This document shows, piece by piece, positions 28,168-37,518 of a DNA stretch of 64,000 nucleotides. How positions within the stretch are numbered: position 1 is the first letter of the stretch; each line of letters begins with the position of its first letter. The stretch is from CAZJOD01 sp964547525. Lineage in GTDB: Bacteria; Bacillota; Clostridia; JAAYHZ01. The notes under the pieces were generated by a model. The model ran no database searches. It was not told where the DNA came from and saw only the letters and a program-made list of their open reading frames with translations. The position numbers and the translations under genes were made by a program. Location of the stretch: assembly GCA_964547525.1 (NCBI GenBank), contig CAZJOD010000001.1, positions 17,452 through 81,451 of the forward strand, given 5' to 3'.

Positions 28168-29265
28168 TTACCAGATCACAGAAGGATGCCCATGCAGGTT
28201 CGGGAGTCTGTTCGGACGAACAAGTGCTCCACCTTCTTCATAAGAGTTTATTGCAGCGAAAGTATATTCCAATGTGGCTAAAGCGTCTCTGCCGGATGCT
28301 CTTATAAATTCTTTGGGCACACCGTTAGTAATATCCTCAAGGAAAGCATGAAGCCTTGTGGGGAATGTGGAATTAAAGTCTGTTACATTATAATCCATAA
28401 CTTTAGGTTCGGGAGATGTCTTCTCTCCGGCTTTGGGTGCTTCCCAAAGAGTAAGTTTTTCTACACAGTTTTCAATACAGAAGGTACCTTTGGTTCCCGC
28501 CATCTCGAAGCTCCACCAACCTCCTAAACCAAACATCGCATCTCCTCTTTGAGACAATAGATACCCAACACTACCATTTTCAAATTTTACATGAATACTG
28601 TTAATTGACAGCATTAAATCCTCGGCACTTTTTCTTACACCGGGTTTATTCATAAATGCTTGAACATGGGTTATATCTCCGCCAAAATAACGCAAAACAC
28701 TAAAAGGATGAGCAAGGAACGCTTTGACATGAGAATACGGCCGTTGCCATCTAGGGCTTCCGGGTCCGCCATAAGTTGCTTCTCCACCGTTAAATCCCAT
28801 CTTATGCAAACAATATACCGGTTCACCTATTTTGCCTTCTTTTATAAACTGCTTTGCTTTGTCAGCAGGTTGTGTAAAATAATGATTCAGATTGCATCCA
28901 AGGTAAACATCCTTCTTCGATGCCAATTCAACCATTTCTCTTGCTTCTAAAACATCGTTTGATATAGGTTTTTCAACTAATACGTTTTTTCCGGCTTCCA
29001 GAGCTTCCATTGCAGGCAAATAGTGCCAGCTTCCGTTTTCATATCCGCTTGTTGTTACATCAACAATATCCAACTCCGGGTGTGCATTTAACATATCCTT
29101 CAGACTGTAATACGCTTTTACTCCAAGTTTCTCAGCAGCCGTATCAGCCTTCGCTTTAACAATATCACATATAGCGACTAGCTCCGCAAGCGTATCATTT
29201 TTATAACACTGTGCATGAAGATTACCAATGCCCCCCATACCGACTATACCTATTTTTAAACCCAT
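28168..29265 (-). CDS. Gfo/Idh/MocA-family oxidoreductase
   Basis: The protein has 365 residues from ATG 29265 (AAAGGAAGGT upstream; the longer start at 29301 has no ribosome site). It has the Rossmann motif GIVGMGGIGNLHAQCY, the EKPISNDVLEA signature with the catalytic Lys, GCNLNHYFTQPADKAK, and a C-terminal sheet domain containing HPFSVLRYFGGDI. It is an NAD(P)-dependent sugar or cyclitol dehydrogenase; the specificity cannot be read. It is a single gene, convergent with the acyltransferase across a terminator. Confidence 0.92.
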   Translation of the reverse strand: MGLKIGIVGMGGIGNLHAQCYKNDTLAELVAICDIVKAKADTAAEKLGVKAYYSLKDMLNAHPELDIVDVTTSGYENGSWHYLPAMEALEAGKNVLVEKPISNDVLEAREMVELASKKDVYLGCNLNHYFTQPADKAKQFIKEGKIGEPVYCLHKMGFNGGEATYGGPGSPRWQRPYSHVKAFLAHPFSVLRYFGGDITHVQAFMNKPGVRKSAEDLMLSINSIHVKFENGSVGYLLSQRGDAMFGLGGWWSFEMAGTKGTFCIENCVEKLTLWEAPKAGEKTSPEPKVMDYNVTDFNSTFPTRLHAFLEDITNGVPKEFIRASGRDALATLEYTFAAINSYEEGGALVRPNRLPNLHGHPSVIW

Positions 29266-29495
29266 AATGCGATACCTTCCTTTCACTGTGTCTAATACCA
29301 TTTATTTAATTGACCTTAGAAAAATCAAAAATGATATCCAAGGCATTTCCGATTATCTACATGTTACCGGAAATAATAATAAATGAACAGTAAATACACA
29401 ATTTAATAACCACCATAATTTTACTAAAATTTTTCCTCAAATACAACAAAGCTTGTTAATAAACCTATCTATTAGGATATAATCACTACATTTTA

Positions 29496-30116
29496 TTATA
29501 AGTGTTTGTAATAAAAAATAGCAAGCTGTGTTCTGTCTCTTAATTTTAATTTTTCAAGTATGACACTTATGTAATTGCGAACGGTTCCCTCACTTAGAAA
29601 AAGCGTCTCGGATATTTCCCTGTTAGATAAACCATTCGCAACCTGTGTAATTATTTCAACTTCTTTCTCACTCAAATCAAACTTATTTATATATGATTTA
29701 CTTATATTTGTTTTAAACACAGGTATCTTAGCGATTATTTCATCACCAAATACTCTTTGACCCATAAAAACCGCCTTAACGGAGGGCAATATACTTTCAA
29801 AATTCTGTTTCAATATATACCCTTTAGCTCCTATTTGGAAAGCTTTTATTATATACTCATTATCAGAAAATGTGGTTAAGAATAAAATTTTCGCTTTACT
29901 GTCCTTTTTCAATATTATTTCAGCGGCATCTAAACCTGTCATTCCATCCATTCTTATGTCCATTAAAAGTACATCCGGTATTAATTTTGTATATAGATCA
30001 ACAGCCTGTTTGCCACTGTTTCCTATCCCCGCCACTTCAACTTCATTGTCAGCTTCCAATATTATTTTTAAAGATGCCAAAACGAGTTTATCGTCATCTA
30101 TTACCAATACTCTCAA
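29496..30116 (-). CDS. NarL/LuxR-family response regulator
   Basis: The 206-residue protein has a receiver domain with the acidic pair DDD at residues 7-9, the phospho-acceptor D53 (LLMDIRMDGMTG), the switch Thr in LTTFSD and the Lys in GYILKQ. The C-terminus is a LuxR-type helix-turn-helix (LSEKEVEIITQVANGLSNRE, then SEGTVRNYISVIL). It is the second gene of an operon, five bases after the kinase, and divergent from an ABC exporter. The two palindromes in the exporter promoter are its likely binding sites. The arrangement matches the B. subtilis LnrK (linearmycin) type. Confidence 0.95.
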   Translation of the reverse strand: MRVLVIDDDKLVLASLKIILEADNEVEVAGIGNSGKQAVDLYTKLIPDVLLMDIRMDGMTGLDAAEIILKKDSKAKILFLTTFSDNEYIIKAFQIGAKGYILKQNFESILPSVKAVFMGQRVFGDEIIAKIPVFKTNISKSYINKFDLSEKEVEIITQVANGLSNREISETLFLSEGTVRNYISVILEKLKLRDRTQLAIFYYKHL

Positions 30117-30121
30117 GCTAT

Positions 30122-31195
30122 CTAAACCTCCTTCGGGACGGAAATAAATATCTCAAAGCCTTTTTCCGTCTTAATATTTATATTTCCATTCAATGAATGT
30201 ATCCTGTCGGTCATGTTTTTAAGTCCTAGACCCTCCTCGGAAAGAGAACTTTTCACATTACCGTTATCTCTTATAATTAATTGGTAAAATGCAGGATGTT
30301 CTCCCACTGTAATGAAGACGTGTGTTGCATTTGAATGTTTAATAATATTTGACAAAGCTTCTTTAACAATTGATATGAATGCATATTTTAATTTTTTTTC
30401 GGGATTTTGATTTATCCTGTAATCAAAATACAATTCACAGAATGTAAAATGGTTAATAATATCTTCCAGCTGCATTTTAAGATCGACCGATTCGTCATAT
30501 AACTCATGAACACTGTTTCTAATATTGTTCATTGCTTGTAACAGTGTATCATTTAAAGTTTTTAGATTATCCCTTATTTTTTCATCACGATTTATAGTAA
30601 GAAGTGCAGCCGACTGTAAGATGGAACTTGAAAGCAGGTGCCCTACATTGTCATGAATTTCCCTTGCTATACGATTTCGTTCGTTTAAGGTTGCCATATT
30701 TAGCTCTGTATCTTGTTTTTCTATTAAATCCTTATTTTGTTTTTTTAATTTAACTGCCATTTCTCTTGTAGTATCATTCAATTTATTATATTTATCATGT
30801 AATTTAATAAGCATTTCCGTACGGTACCTGATTAATATACATGTAATCAACATCCCTATAACTATTAAAACGGTTTGGACCGATGCATGTCCTATAAAGT
30901 ATATTACAGGAATTATACCGAGTAAATTTATATACTGATATTTATAAAACACCATATCATATACAATCAACGGTAAAAACAAAGTTAATACCGGAATATA
31001 ACATGCCATAACTGAAAATCCCAACGTTAAAACTGTTCTAAGACGTTCATCTTCGAAGTAGCTTAAAAAACCGCTTATAGTCATACTTATAAGCAGTATT
31101 ATGACATTAGCTTCAAAATCCGCGCAGCTGACCCATAATATAAGACAAACAAAAAAAATAATTAATTTGTCGATTAAATTTTTTGAATTTAACAT
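30122..31195 (-). CDS. Membrane sensor histidine kinase (HisKA_3, DesK/LnrJ type)
   Basis: The 357-residue protein has four or five membrane helices in the first 130 residues and no outer sensor domain, so it probably senses a membrane signal or drug within the bilayer. A coiled coil follows (about 130-170), then the HisKA_3 phosphorylation site NRIAREIHDNVGH (His181) and a HATPase domain with IIRDNGNVKSS and GLGLKNMTDRI. It phosphorylates the NarL-type regulator encoded immediately downstream. The ribosome site before the ATG is weak. Its neighbour on the other side is a divergent three-gene ABC-2 exporter. Confidence 0.94.
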   Translation of the reverse strand: MLNSKNLIDKLIIFFVCLILWVSCADFEANVIILLISMTISGFLSYFEDERLRTVLTLGFSVMACYIPVLTLFLPLIVYDMVFYKYQYINLLGIIPVIYFIGHASVQTVLIVIGMLITCILIRYRTEMLIKLHDKYNKLNDTTREMAVKLKKQNKDLIEKQDTELNMATLNERNRIAREIHDNVGHLLSSSILQSAALLTINRDEKIRDNLKTLNDTLLQAMNNIRNSVHELYDESVDLKMQLEDIINHFTFCELYFDYRINQNPEKKLKYAFISIVKEALSNIIKHSNATHVFITVGEHPAFYQLIIRDNGNVKSSLSEEGLGLKNMTDRIHSLNGNINIKTEKGFEIFISVPKEV

Positions 31196-31338
31196 AAGTA
31201 TACCATTTTTATCCTAAGCTCTAAAATCTTGCTCTTATAGCTTTAAAAAGTACGGCAAATTGGAGAACACTTTATAATTTATATTACCGGTTTAATTTCA
31301 TATGCACAATCAAAAATTCACATTAATACGTTAAAACA

Positions 31339-31369
31339 ATGACAATTGTCATATTCAAATATGATTTGA
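31339..31369. promoter_or_regulatory. Paired palindromes, likely response-regulator sites
   Basis: ATGACAATTGTCAT at 31339-31352 is a perfect palindrome. TTCAAAT-ATG-ATTTGAA, beginning three bases later, is a second perfect inverted repeat. Both lie just upstream of the exporter's -35 box, where an activating NarL-type regulator usually binds. Confidence 0.6.
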
Positions 31370-31374
31370 AACAC

Positions 31375-31403
31375 TTACAACTTAATCATATACGGTTTAT
31401 TAT
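31375..31403 (+). promoter_or_regulatory. Sigma-A promoter of the ABC exporter operon
   Basis: TTACAA (31375-31380), a 17-base spacer and TATTAT (31398-31403) lie about 30 bases before the ATPase start. The boxes are imperfect, as expected for an activated promoter. Confidence 0.6.
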
Positions 31404-31432
31404 TATAGTATAAAACACAGGAGGTACTATAA

Positions 31433-32365
31433 ATGATTATAAAGGTTAAAAATTTGGTAAAACGCTACGGTGACTTGATAGCTCTTGACCACTTTTGCTT
31501 ATCCATAAAAGAAGGAGAGATATTCGGATTACTCGGTCCAAACGGATCAGGTAAAACAACCGCAATTAATTGTATACTATCTTTACTTCAATATGACACC
31601 GGTGAAATCGAAATTTTCGATAAACCTATGACACCTGAGGCATATGATATAAAACGTAATATCGGAGTTGTAATGCAAAATGTAGCGGTATATAACGAGT
31701 TGACGGTTTATGAAAATATCGACTTTTTTTGTGGACTCTATATAACAGATAAAATTCAAAAAAAGAAACTTGTAGAAGAAGCTATTGAATTTGTAGGGTT
31801 AGGTGAATTCAGGAAATTCTATCCAAAAAAATTAAGTGGAGGTTTGCTTAGAAGATTAAACATTGCATGTGGAATAGTACACAAACCAAAATTAATATTT
31901 TTTGATGAACCGACTGTTGCGGTAGATCCCCAAAGTCGCAATAGAATACTACAAGGAATCATGGAACTTAATAAACAAGGAGCAACTGTGATTTATACAT
32001 CACATTATATGGAAGAAGTTGAACAAATATGTAGTAGAATTATGATAATTGACAGGGGTAAAACAATAGCGACCGGAACAAAAGATGAACTTAAAGCTAT
32101 GATAACCCTAGGCGAAAAGATCACTGTAGAATCTTACGAGGTAACATATGAACAGATCGAATCCATTAAAAAGCTGCCGAATATCGTATCTGTAGAATAC
32201 AAAGATCAACTGTTGATAATCAAATCCGGCAAAGGCAAAAATAATCTTGAAATAGTTTTGGATTATATAAAAAAAGCAGGTATTCAATTCGGTAAAATAT
32301 ACTCAGAACTACCGACACTAAACGATGTTTTCCTTGAAATCACAGGAAAAGAGTTAAGAGATTAA
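31433..32365 (+). CDS. ABC-2 exporter ATP-binding protein (drug resistance type)
   Basis: The 310-residue ATPase has Walker A GPNGSGKTT (residues 35-43), a Q-loop (VVMQNVAVYNELTVYEN), the signature LSGGLLRRLN, Walker B LIFFDEPTVAVDP and the H-loop TSHYMEE. The C-terminal extension (about 220-310) is the DrrA/CcmA-like regulatory tail. It powers the two permeases encoded directly downstream. AGGAGG precedes the ATG. The neighbouring kinase and regulator, with LnrLMN-like order, suggest export of amphipathic antibiotics such as polyenes. Confidence 0.95.
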   Translation: MIIKVKNLVKRYGDLIALDHFCLSIKEGEIFGLLGPNGSGKTTAINCILSLLQYDTGEIEIFDKPMTPEAYDIKRNIGVVMQNVAVYNELTVYENIDFFCGLYITDKIQKKKLVEEAIEFVGLGEFRKFYPKKLSGGLLRRLNIACGIVHKPKLIFFDEPTVAVDPQSRNRILQGIMELNKQGATVIYTSHYMEEVEQICSRIMIIDRGKTIATGTKDELKAMITLGEKITVESYEVTYEQIESIKKLPNIVSVEYKDQLLIIKSGKGKNNLEIVLDYIKKAGIQFGKIYSELPTLNDVFLEITGKELRD

Positions 32366-32377
32366 GGAGGATTAAAA

Positions 32378-33514
32378 ATGTTTTCACATATATTCAAATA
32401 TAGAATAAAATGCCTTCTAAGAGATCGAGTAACAGTATTTTGGACATTAATGTTTCCATTGGTGTTGGCTACATTTTTTAATCTTGCTTTTTCTAATCTG
32501 GATGATCATGAAAAATTTCAACCAATAAACATAGCAGTTGCAGATAATGAAGCATATCGTTCAAATCAAGGTTTAAAATCGGTATTAGGTGAAGTGTCAA
32601 CCGGAGACGACAGATTATTTAATCTTGCAATAGTATCCCAAGAAGAAGCCGACAGATTGTTATTTGAAAACTCCATAGCAGGATATTTGGCGGTGGATAC
32701 ATCCATAAAACTCGTGGTTAACAAGTCAGGATTGAATCAAAGTATAATAAAAAGTTTTATAGACAGCTATTTACAAACAAACTCCACAGTCACATCGATC
32801 ATAACTGATAACCCTTCTAAATACCCGGAAATTGTAAATGATATAGGAAACCGCAAAGAATACGTGCGAGAGGTGTCCGGTACAAGCGCAGAGCCAAATG
32901 CAATGCTAAATTATTTTTACACATTGATAGCCATGGCATGTTTTTACGGTGGACTGCAAGGAAGCCGTGAGGTCTCGGATATTCAAGCCAATATTTCATA
33001 TATAGCCACAAGGGTCAATACAGTACCTGTTCATAAACTGAAAATATTTTTATACAATATGTGTGCTTCCCTGTTTATCCATTATGCACAAATACTTGTG
33101 CTCTTAACTTATCTATATTTCGGTCTTAAAATTGACTTTGGAACAAAATGGGTGCTTGTACTTTTAACCGCATTTATCGGTTCAATTGTAGGGTTATCCT
33201 TCGGAGCGTTTATAAGTGCCGCGGCAAAAAAATCCGAAGGCGTTAAAATCGCCGTTATAATAGGTGTGTCAATGATCTGTTCTTTTTTGGCAGGAATGAT
33301 GTATCAGGGCATGAAATATATTGTCGCTCAAAAAATACCTGTATTATCATGGTTAAACCCATTGAATTTATTAACCGACGCTTTTTATAGCCTTTATTAC
33401 TATGACACTCTCAATAGATATACACTCAATATGATCGTTTTAACTGCCTTTATACCGATATTTTGTTTGGGAACCTATTTTATGATAAGGAGGAGAAAAT
33501 ATGCAAGTCTTTAA
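32378..33514 (+). CDS. ABC-2 type permease
   Basis: The 378-residue membrane protein has the ABC-2 layout: an N-terminal helix (VFWTLMFPLVLATFFNLAF), a large outer domain (about 45-185), then five helices ending with an Arg-Lys-rich cytoplasmic tail. AAGGAGG precedes the start, 12 bases after the ATPase stop. Its end overlaps the next permease gene by 14 bases, so the two permeases are translated together and probably form a heterodimer. Confidence 0.93.
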   Translation: MFSHIFKYRIKCLLRDRVTVFWTLMFPLVLATFFNLAFSNLDDHEKFQPINIAVADNEAYRSNQGLKSVLGEVSTGDDRLFNLAIVSQEEADRLLFENSIAGYLAVDTSIKLVVNKSGLNQSIIKSFIDSYLQTNSTVTSIITDNPSKYPEIVNDIGNRKEYVREVSGTSAEPNAMLNYFYTLIAMACFYGGLQGSREVSDIQANISYIATRVNTVPVHKLKIFLYNMCASLFIHYAQILVLLTYLYFGLKIDFGTKWVLVLLTAFIGSIVGLSFGAFISAAAKKSEGVKIAVIIGVSMICSFLAGMMYQGMKYIVAQKIPVLSWLNPLNLLTDAFYSLYYYDTLNRYTLNMIVLTAFIPIFCLGTYFMIRRRKYASL

Positions 33515-34667
33515 ATTATGCTTAAAAATATTAAAGAAAAATATACCTTCAATGATGATATACATTATAGTTTTTTTGGTAGTCTCCCTTATAATGTCAG
33601 CTTCAATGGTAAGTGATCAAAAAAAGGAGACATCATTTACCGGAGTTAAACATAACATTGCTTTAATTTGTGAAGAAAACAGCCCTTTAATAGACGGATT
33701 CAAAGCGGAACTCGGAAAAATTGTTAACTTTGTTGAACTCCCCGATGAGATTGAAGCGTTGCAAGACGCTCTTTATTTCAGATCGGTTACCTATATTCTT
33801 CGAATACCTAAGGGTTTTACCGATGAGTTTATGAAAGGTGAGACTGTGCAGCTTGAAAAAACAATAATACCTTCTTCCTTTAGTAACATATATATTGATC
33901 TTAGTATCGATAAATATTTCAACACAGCACGACTTTATGTTAACAATTCAAACGGTATAACACAACAAGAATTGGTTGAACGGTTAAATAAAGATTTATC
34001 TTTAGATACTACTGTCGAATTAAAAACAAACGGTGAAGAACCCACAGACCTTTTATATGCGAATTATTATTTCAACTATTTGGTATACTCGCTTTTTTTC
34101 ATACTGATATTGGGTATCAACGCTTTAGTACTTGCATTCAACAATCAAGACTTGAAAAGAAGAACAGCATGCTCACCGATTACAACCGGAAGTGTCAATC
34201 TGCAATTTGTACTTGTCAACCTTTTGTTTACTTTTATAGCATGGTTTATTATGGTAATATTTTGTATCTTATTTAACCTCAAAAACAGTTTCAATACAAA
34301 TATGATATTCTTCCTAATAAACTCTCTAGTATTCGCGTTTTGCTGCTCTAGCATCAGTTACTTAATCGGCAATCTGGTAAAAGGTCAAGAAGCTGTTTCA
34401 GCGGTTAGTAATGTAGTCGCATTAGGATTATGTTTTATAAGTGGTGTCTTTGTACCGCAGGAATTTTTAGGAAGTTCTGTTCTAAAGATCGCAAGCTTTA
34501 CACCTTCTTACTGGTTTGTTAAAGCTAATAATCAAATAGCAAATTTGACACGCTTCGATTTTCCTTATCTGCAACCTATTCTATCGGATATGGTTGTACA
34601 AATTGGTTTTGCACTTGCCTTCTTTTCGATAGCTTTGGTAATAGCAAAGAAAAAAAGATACAGCTAG
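33501..34667 (+). CDS. ABC-2 type permease (second subunit)
   Basis: The 388-residue membrane protein has one N-terminal helix (MMIYIIVFLVVSLIMSASM), an outer domain (about 40-190) and five C-terminal helices, with FISGVFVPQEFLG before the last one, a motif common in ABC-2 permeases. It overlaps the preceding permease gene by 14 bases. AGGAGG lies upstream, inside the end of that gene. A strong terminator follows, so it closes the exporter operon. Confidence 0.93.
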   Translation: MQVFKLCLKILKKNIPSMMIYIIVFLVVSLIMSASMVSDQKKETSFTGVKHNIALICEENSPLIDGFKAELGKIVNFVELPDEIEALQDALYFRSVTYILRIPKGFTDEFMKGETVQLEKTIIPSSFSNIYIDLSIDKYFNTARLYVNNSNGITQQELVERLNKDLSLDTTVELKTNGEEPTDLLYANYYFNYLVYSLFFILILGINALVLAFNNQDLKRRTACSPITTGSVNLQFVLVNLLFTFIAWFIMVIFCILFNLKNSFNTNMIFFLINSLVFAFCCSSISYLIGNLVKGQEAVSAVSNVVALGLCFISGVFVPQEFLGSSVLKIASFTPSYWFVKANNQIANLTRFDFPYLQPILSDMVVQIGFALAFFSIALVIAKKKRYS

Positions 34668-34676
34668 AATTTTACA

Positions 34677-34714
34677 AACCTGCAGCTTTGTTATTGATGC
34701 TGCAGGTTTTTTTT
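34677..34714 (+). terminator. Intrinsic terminator of the ABC exporter operon
   Basis: ACCTGCAGC (34678-34686) pairs with GCTGCAGGT (34699-34707) and is followed by eight T. Confidence 0.93.
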
Positions 34715-34738
34715 AATTCTTAAATATATAAAAATCAA

Positions 34739-34788
34739 TATATGATTTCACTGCAATAAAACCGGGTTTTTTGCAGTAGAATCATATA
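34739..34788. repeat. MITE-like element copy D (50-bp short form) forming a gene end
   Basis: TATATGATTTCACTGCAATA at the left and TGCAGTAGAATCATATA at the right are inverted repeats (about 21 of 25 positions pair). It is essentially the two termini without an interior. On the minus strand it encodes the last 13 codons and the stop of the GH106-like gene. Confidence 0.85.
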
Positions 34789-37267
34789 CAATATTTATTT
34801 TAATCGGTCCGATCAATCCCGATGGAGTCTCGGCATGCTCCATACAATTTGCAATACTATTGGTAACGGCCAGCTTGACAATATTTTCACCTTTTACAAC
34901 AACATCGGTAATATCCATTTTATAGGGCGCCCACATTACTACACCTTTATCAACTCCATTTACGATAACATTAACAAAATCACAGACCTTTCCTAAATCC
35001 AGACAAACGTAAGAATTATCGTATAGACTATTAACATTAAATTTACCTATATAGGTACATGTACCGGAAAAATTAATCATTTCGGGATATTCGGTCCATG
35101 ATACAAGATTTGTAACAGCTCCGACACAAGTGGGGATACCTGATATCTCCCATTTATTAATTGGTATAATTTCATTATTTAATTTTATATTGTTGTCACG
35201 CTCACATACCACCGGTTGTCCTTCGCAATCCACACATATAATAATACTTTGTCTTCGTTCAACTGTTATATTCATCGTCATTTTATTTTGGTTTATCTTA
35301 TTTATATATACATCAGATATCTTTCCTTCCCAAAGATCCAAGCGTTTGAGCTGTCCTATGATTGCAATTTCCAGCAGACCCGTAAAACAATCTTCGCCTT
35401 CGTTTGTTAATAAATACATGTGGATACCGTCTTTTATAACATGGCTCACCCTAATGTCTTTACATTTCGGAGTTATTAAAATATCTCTCTCATCAATACT
35501 ATCTAGCACCACCGGAATATCGTTCATATCCCTTACATAATCAAAACAAGTTAATTTTTCATATGGGTACTCACCGGCAGGTAATAAAACACGGCCTCCT
35601 TGAGCGATGAATTTTTGTAACAAAAGCGATATTTGGGAGTCAATGATCTCATAATCTTCAATAATTAACACCTTATATCTTTGTTCATAAATTGATATAC
35701 TTCCGTTTTCTATAATCGCTTTATGCTCCTGTGTCTCACCTTTTAAGATTTCTACAGATAAATAGTTAAATTCGATTTGGTTCTCAAAAAGTATTTTTGG
35801 TATTTTCCACGGCAGTTTGTATTCACAGCATAAAACGGCGATAGGTGTTAAGTTTATACCGGTCATAACCCGGCTCATACGTTTGATATAATCGGATATT
35901 ATTCTATAATAAGGCCACCATAAGTTATTCGGTCCCACATCCGGAGGGCGTTCATTTTTTCTCTCTTCTCTGATAGAGTAAAAAAAGGCGTGAGGATACA
36001 GAAGATTTACACCTCGAACAAACAACCAATCCATATACCATTTCATATCATCCATTTTAAATTCCCACATTAATCCTTTCGGACCACAGCAGCCGAAGCA
36101 TTCGTTTGAATTTCTTGTTTTATTCATATGCCTTGCGGCATCAGAAGAGCATTTTGCTTGTGTACTTTCAGGACCTTCCAAAGCTTTGTTATCTTCAGGT
36201 GCCACCCATCTCCAAACAACATCCTGTCCGGGAATATGAAAATATTTTAACATACCCATATCATCCGCATCACCGGGATGACCTGTAAGATTCACATTTC
36301 GTTTGGTACACCAATCCGATATTTGACTGTAATATGAGTTTTGCAAACGATTACGTACACACTTTTTATATCTCTTTCTTATTTCATTGGAAGCAGGTCC
36401 TACATCCAGCCATAAAGCCACAAGATCCTTTGATGTATTCCCATATGCTATAAATTCATTTAAAAAATCGTTTGTCCAAGGTATCAGACCTTTTTTAGGT
36501 CCACGGCCCATAATAGAAGGCTCATCAGTAAAAACACCCGTAATTGTGGTCCCGAAATACTCCTTTAATTCTTGATAATATCTTTCATGAGTAAGTGAGA
36601 TAAACTTTTCAATTGCTTTAGGATTTAACAAGTCTGCAGAAGGAGGCGCATCATGGTCACCGTCATCTTCTCCGTAATGTATTCCGCGTATATGCCCTCC
36701 GGTATATGTTTCTGTAAAAACGTATACATATCGTTTATTATCTATATCAACAGGAATGTCAATAATTTTTTCAAACACGTTCAACTCTTTTATTGATTCT
36801 CTAATGATGCCACCCGATTCATTTTTTAATGCTGTAAGTACCGATATGATTTTTTCGCCGGGTTTAGCCACAACCGTTGTATTGCCAATTTCCGTACAAG
36901 AGAATTCAGACATCATTAAGCCACGGCTGGCATATTGCGGATTACTTGCTACAACTTCACCGTGTGCCGAACCTGAGGGATACATTCCCTCGTCATACAA
37001 AATGACTTTCATTGACAGTCGTGCAGCCTCTTTTACCGCTGTGATTACCGCGTCTAAAAATTGTCGTGACATATATCCGATATCTTTCGGAATACCAATA
37101 CGGGGATGTATGACAAACCCGGATATACCTTTATTTTTAAAATCTTGTATTTGTTTTAAAATTTCATTAGCTTTTAAATCATCGTTCCAAAACCAAAAAG
37201 GAACGGGTGTAAATTCTTCTTTAGGTATAATAAAATCTTTTGTTAACTTATCTAATCTGTTTGTCAT
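34748..37267 (-). CDS. GH106-like glycoside hydrolase (alpha-L-rhamnosidase family-like)
   Basis: The 839-residue protein begins with the PVPFWFWNDDL and GFVIHPRIGI segments typical of GH106 and related rhamnosidase-like hydrolases, then a TIM-barrel region with YDEGMYPSGSAHG and TDEPSIMG, whose acidic residues are candidates for catalysis. A galactose-binding-like beta-sandwich closes it (YIGKFNVNSLYDNSYVCLDL, then WAPYKMDITD). No signal peptide, so probably cytoplasmic. The last residues (YDSTAKNPVLLQ) and the stop lie inside a MITE copy, which means the natural end was replaced. GAGGAG lies upstream at a rather long distance. Substrate unproven. Confidence 0.85.
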   Translation of the reverse strand: MTNRLDKLTKDFIIPKEEFTPVPFWFWNDDLKANEILKQIQDFKNKGISGFVIHPRIGIPKDIGYMSRQFLDAVITAVKEAARLSMKVILYDEGMYPSGSAHGEVVASNPQYASRGLMMSEFSCTEIGNTTVVAKPGEKIISVLTALKNESGGIIRESIKELNVFEKIIDIPVDIDNKRYVYVFTETYTGGHIRGIHYGEDDGDHDAPPSADLLNPKAIEKFISLTHERYYQELKEYFGTTITGVFTDEPSIMGRGPKKGLIPWTNDFLNEFIAYGNTSKDLVALWLDVGPASNEIRKRYKKCVRNRLQNSYYSQISDWCTKRNVNLTGHPGDADDMGMLKYFHIPGQDVVWRWVAPEDNKALEGPESTQAKCSSDAARHMNKTRNSNECFGCCGPKGLMWEFKMDDMKWYMDWLFVRGVNLLYPHAFFYSIREERKNERPPDVGPNNLWWPYYRIISDYIKRMSRVMTGINLTPIAVLCCEYKLPWKIPKILFENQIEFNYLSVEILKGETQEHKAIIENGSISIYEQRYKVLIIEDYEIIDSQISLLLQKFIAQGGRVLLPAGEYPYEKLTCFDYVRDMNDIPVVLDSIDERDILITPKCKDIRVSHVIKDGIHMYLLTNEGEDCFTGLLEIAIIGQLKRLDLWEGKISDVYINKINQNKMTMNITVERRQSIIICVDCEGQPVVCERDNNIKLNNEIIPINKWEISGIPTCVGAVTNLVSWTEYPEMINFSGTCTYIGKFNVNSLYDNSYVCLDLGKVCDFVNVIVNGVDKGVVMWAPYKMDITDVVVKGENIVKLAVTNSIANCMEHAETPSGLIGPIKINIVYDSTAKNPVLLQ

Positions 37268-37356
37268 TATCTTACAGTTTTCTCCTCAATATAAATTTAC
37301 AACTTTTTTGTTCGGCAGATTCTTTTGGAAAAATGCTTTACTCTTGATTTGAATGA

Positions 37357-37371
37357 CCTGTTGTAAACAGG
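37357..37371. promoter_or_regulatory. Palindromic operator candidate before the GH106-like gene
   Basis: CCTGTT-gta-AACAGG is a perfect inverted repeat about 90 bases upstream of the start codon. No dedicated regulator gene is adjacent, so the cognate repressor is unknown. Confidence 0.4.
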
Positions 37372-37440
37372 AATATTCTACATAAAAACAACCTCTTTCA
37401 ATTATATTGTACATTATTATAAAAGAAAACTATATACCGA

Positions 37441-37490
37441 TTAAAAAAAAAACGGGCTTACATAATTTGTACTTATAATAAGTCCGTTAT
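37441..37490 (-). terminator. Intrinsic terminator of the anchored unknown protein gene
   Basis: On the minus strand AACGGACTTA and TAAGCCCGTT pair (one G-T pair) around an 18-base loop, followed by a run of ten T. Confidence 0.82.
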
Positions 37491-37518
37491 TTAGTATTCA
37501 GTTATTAGCTAAAACAGG

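Noticed and set aside
34130..34360. Minus-strand frame inside the second ABC permease
   Set aside because: It is the antisense of a membrane-helix region in a clear operon gene.
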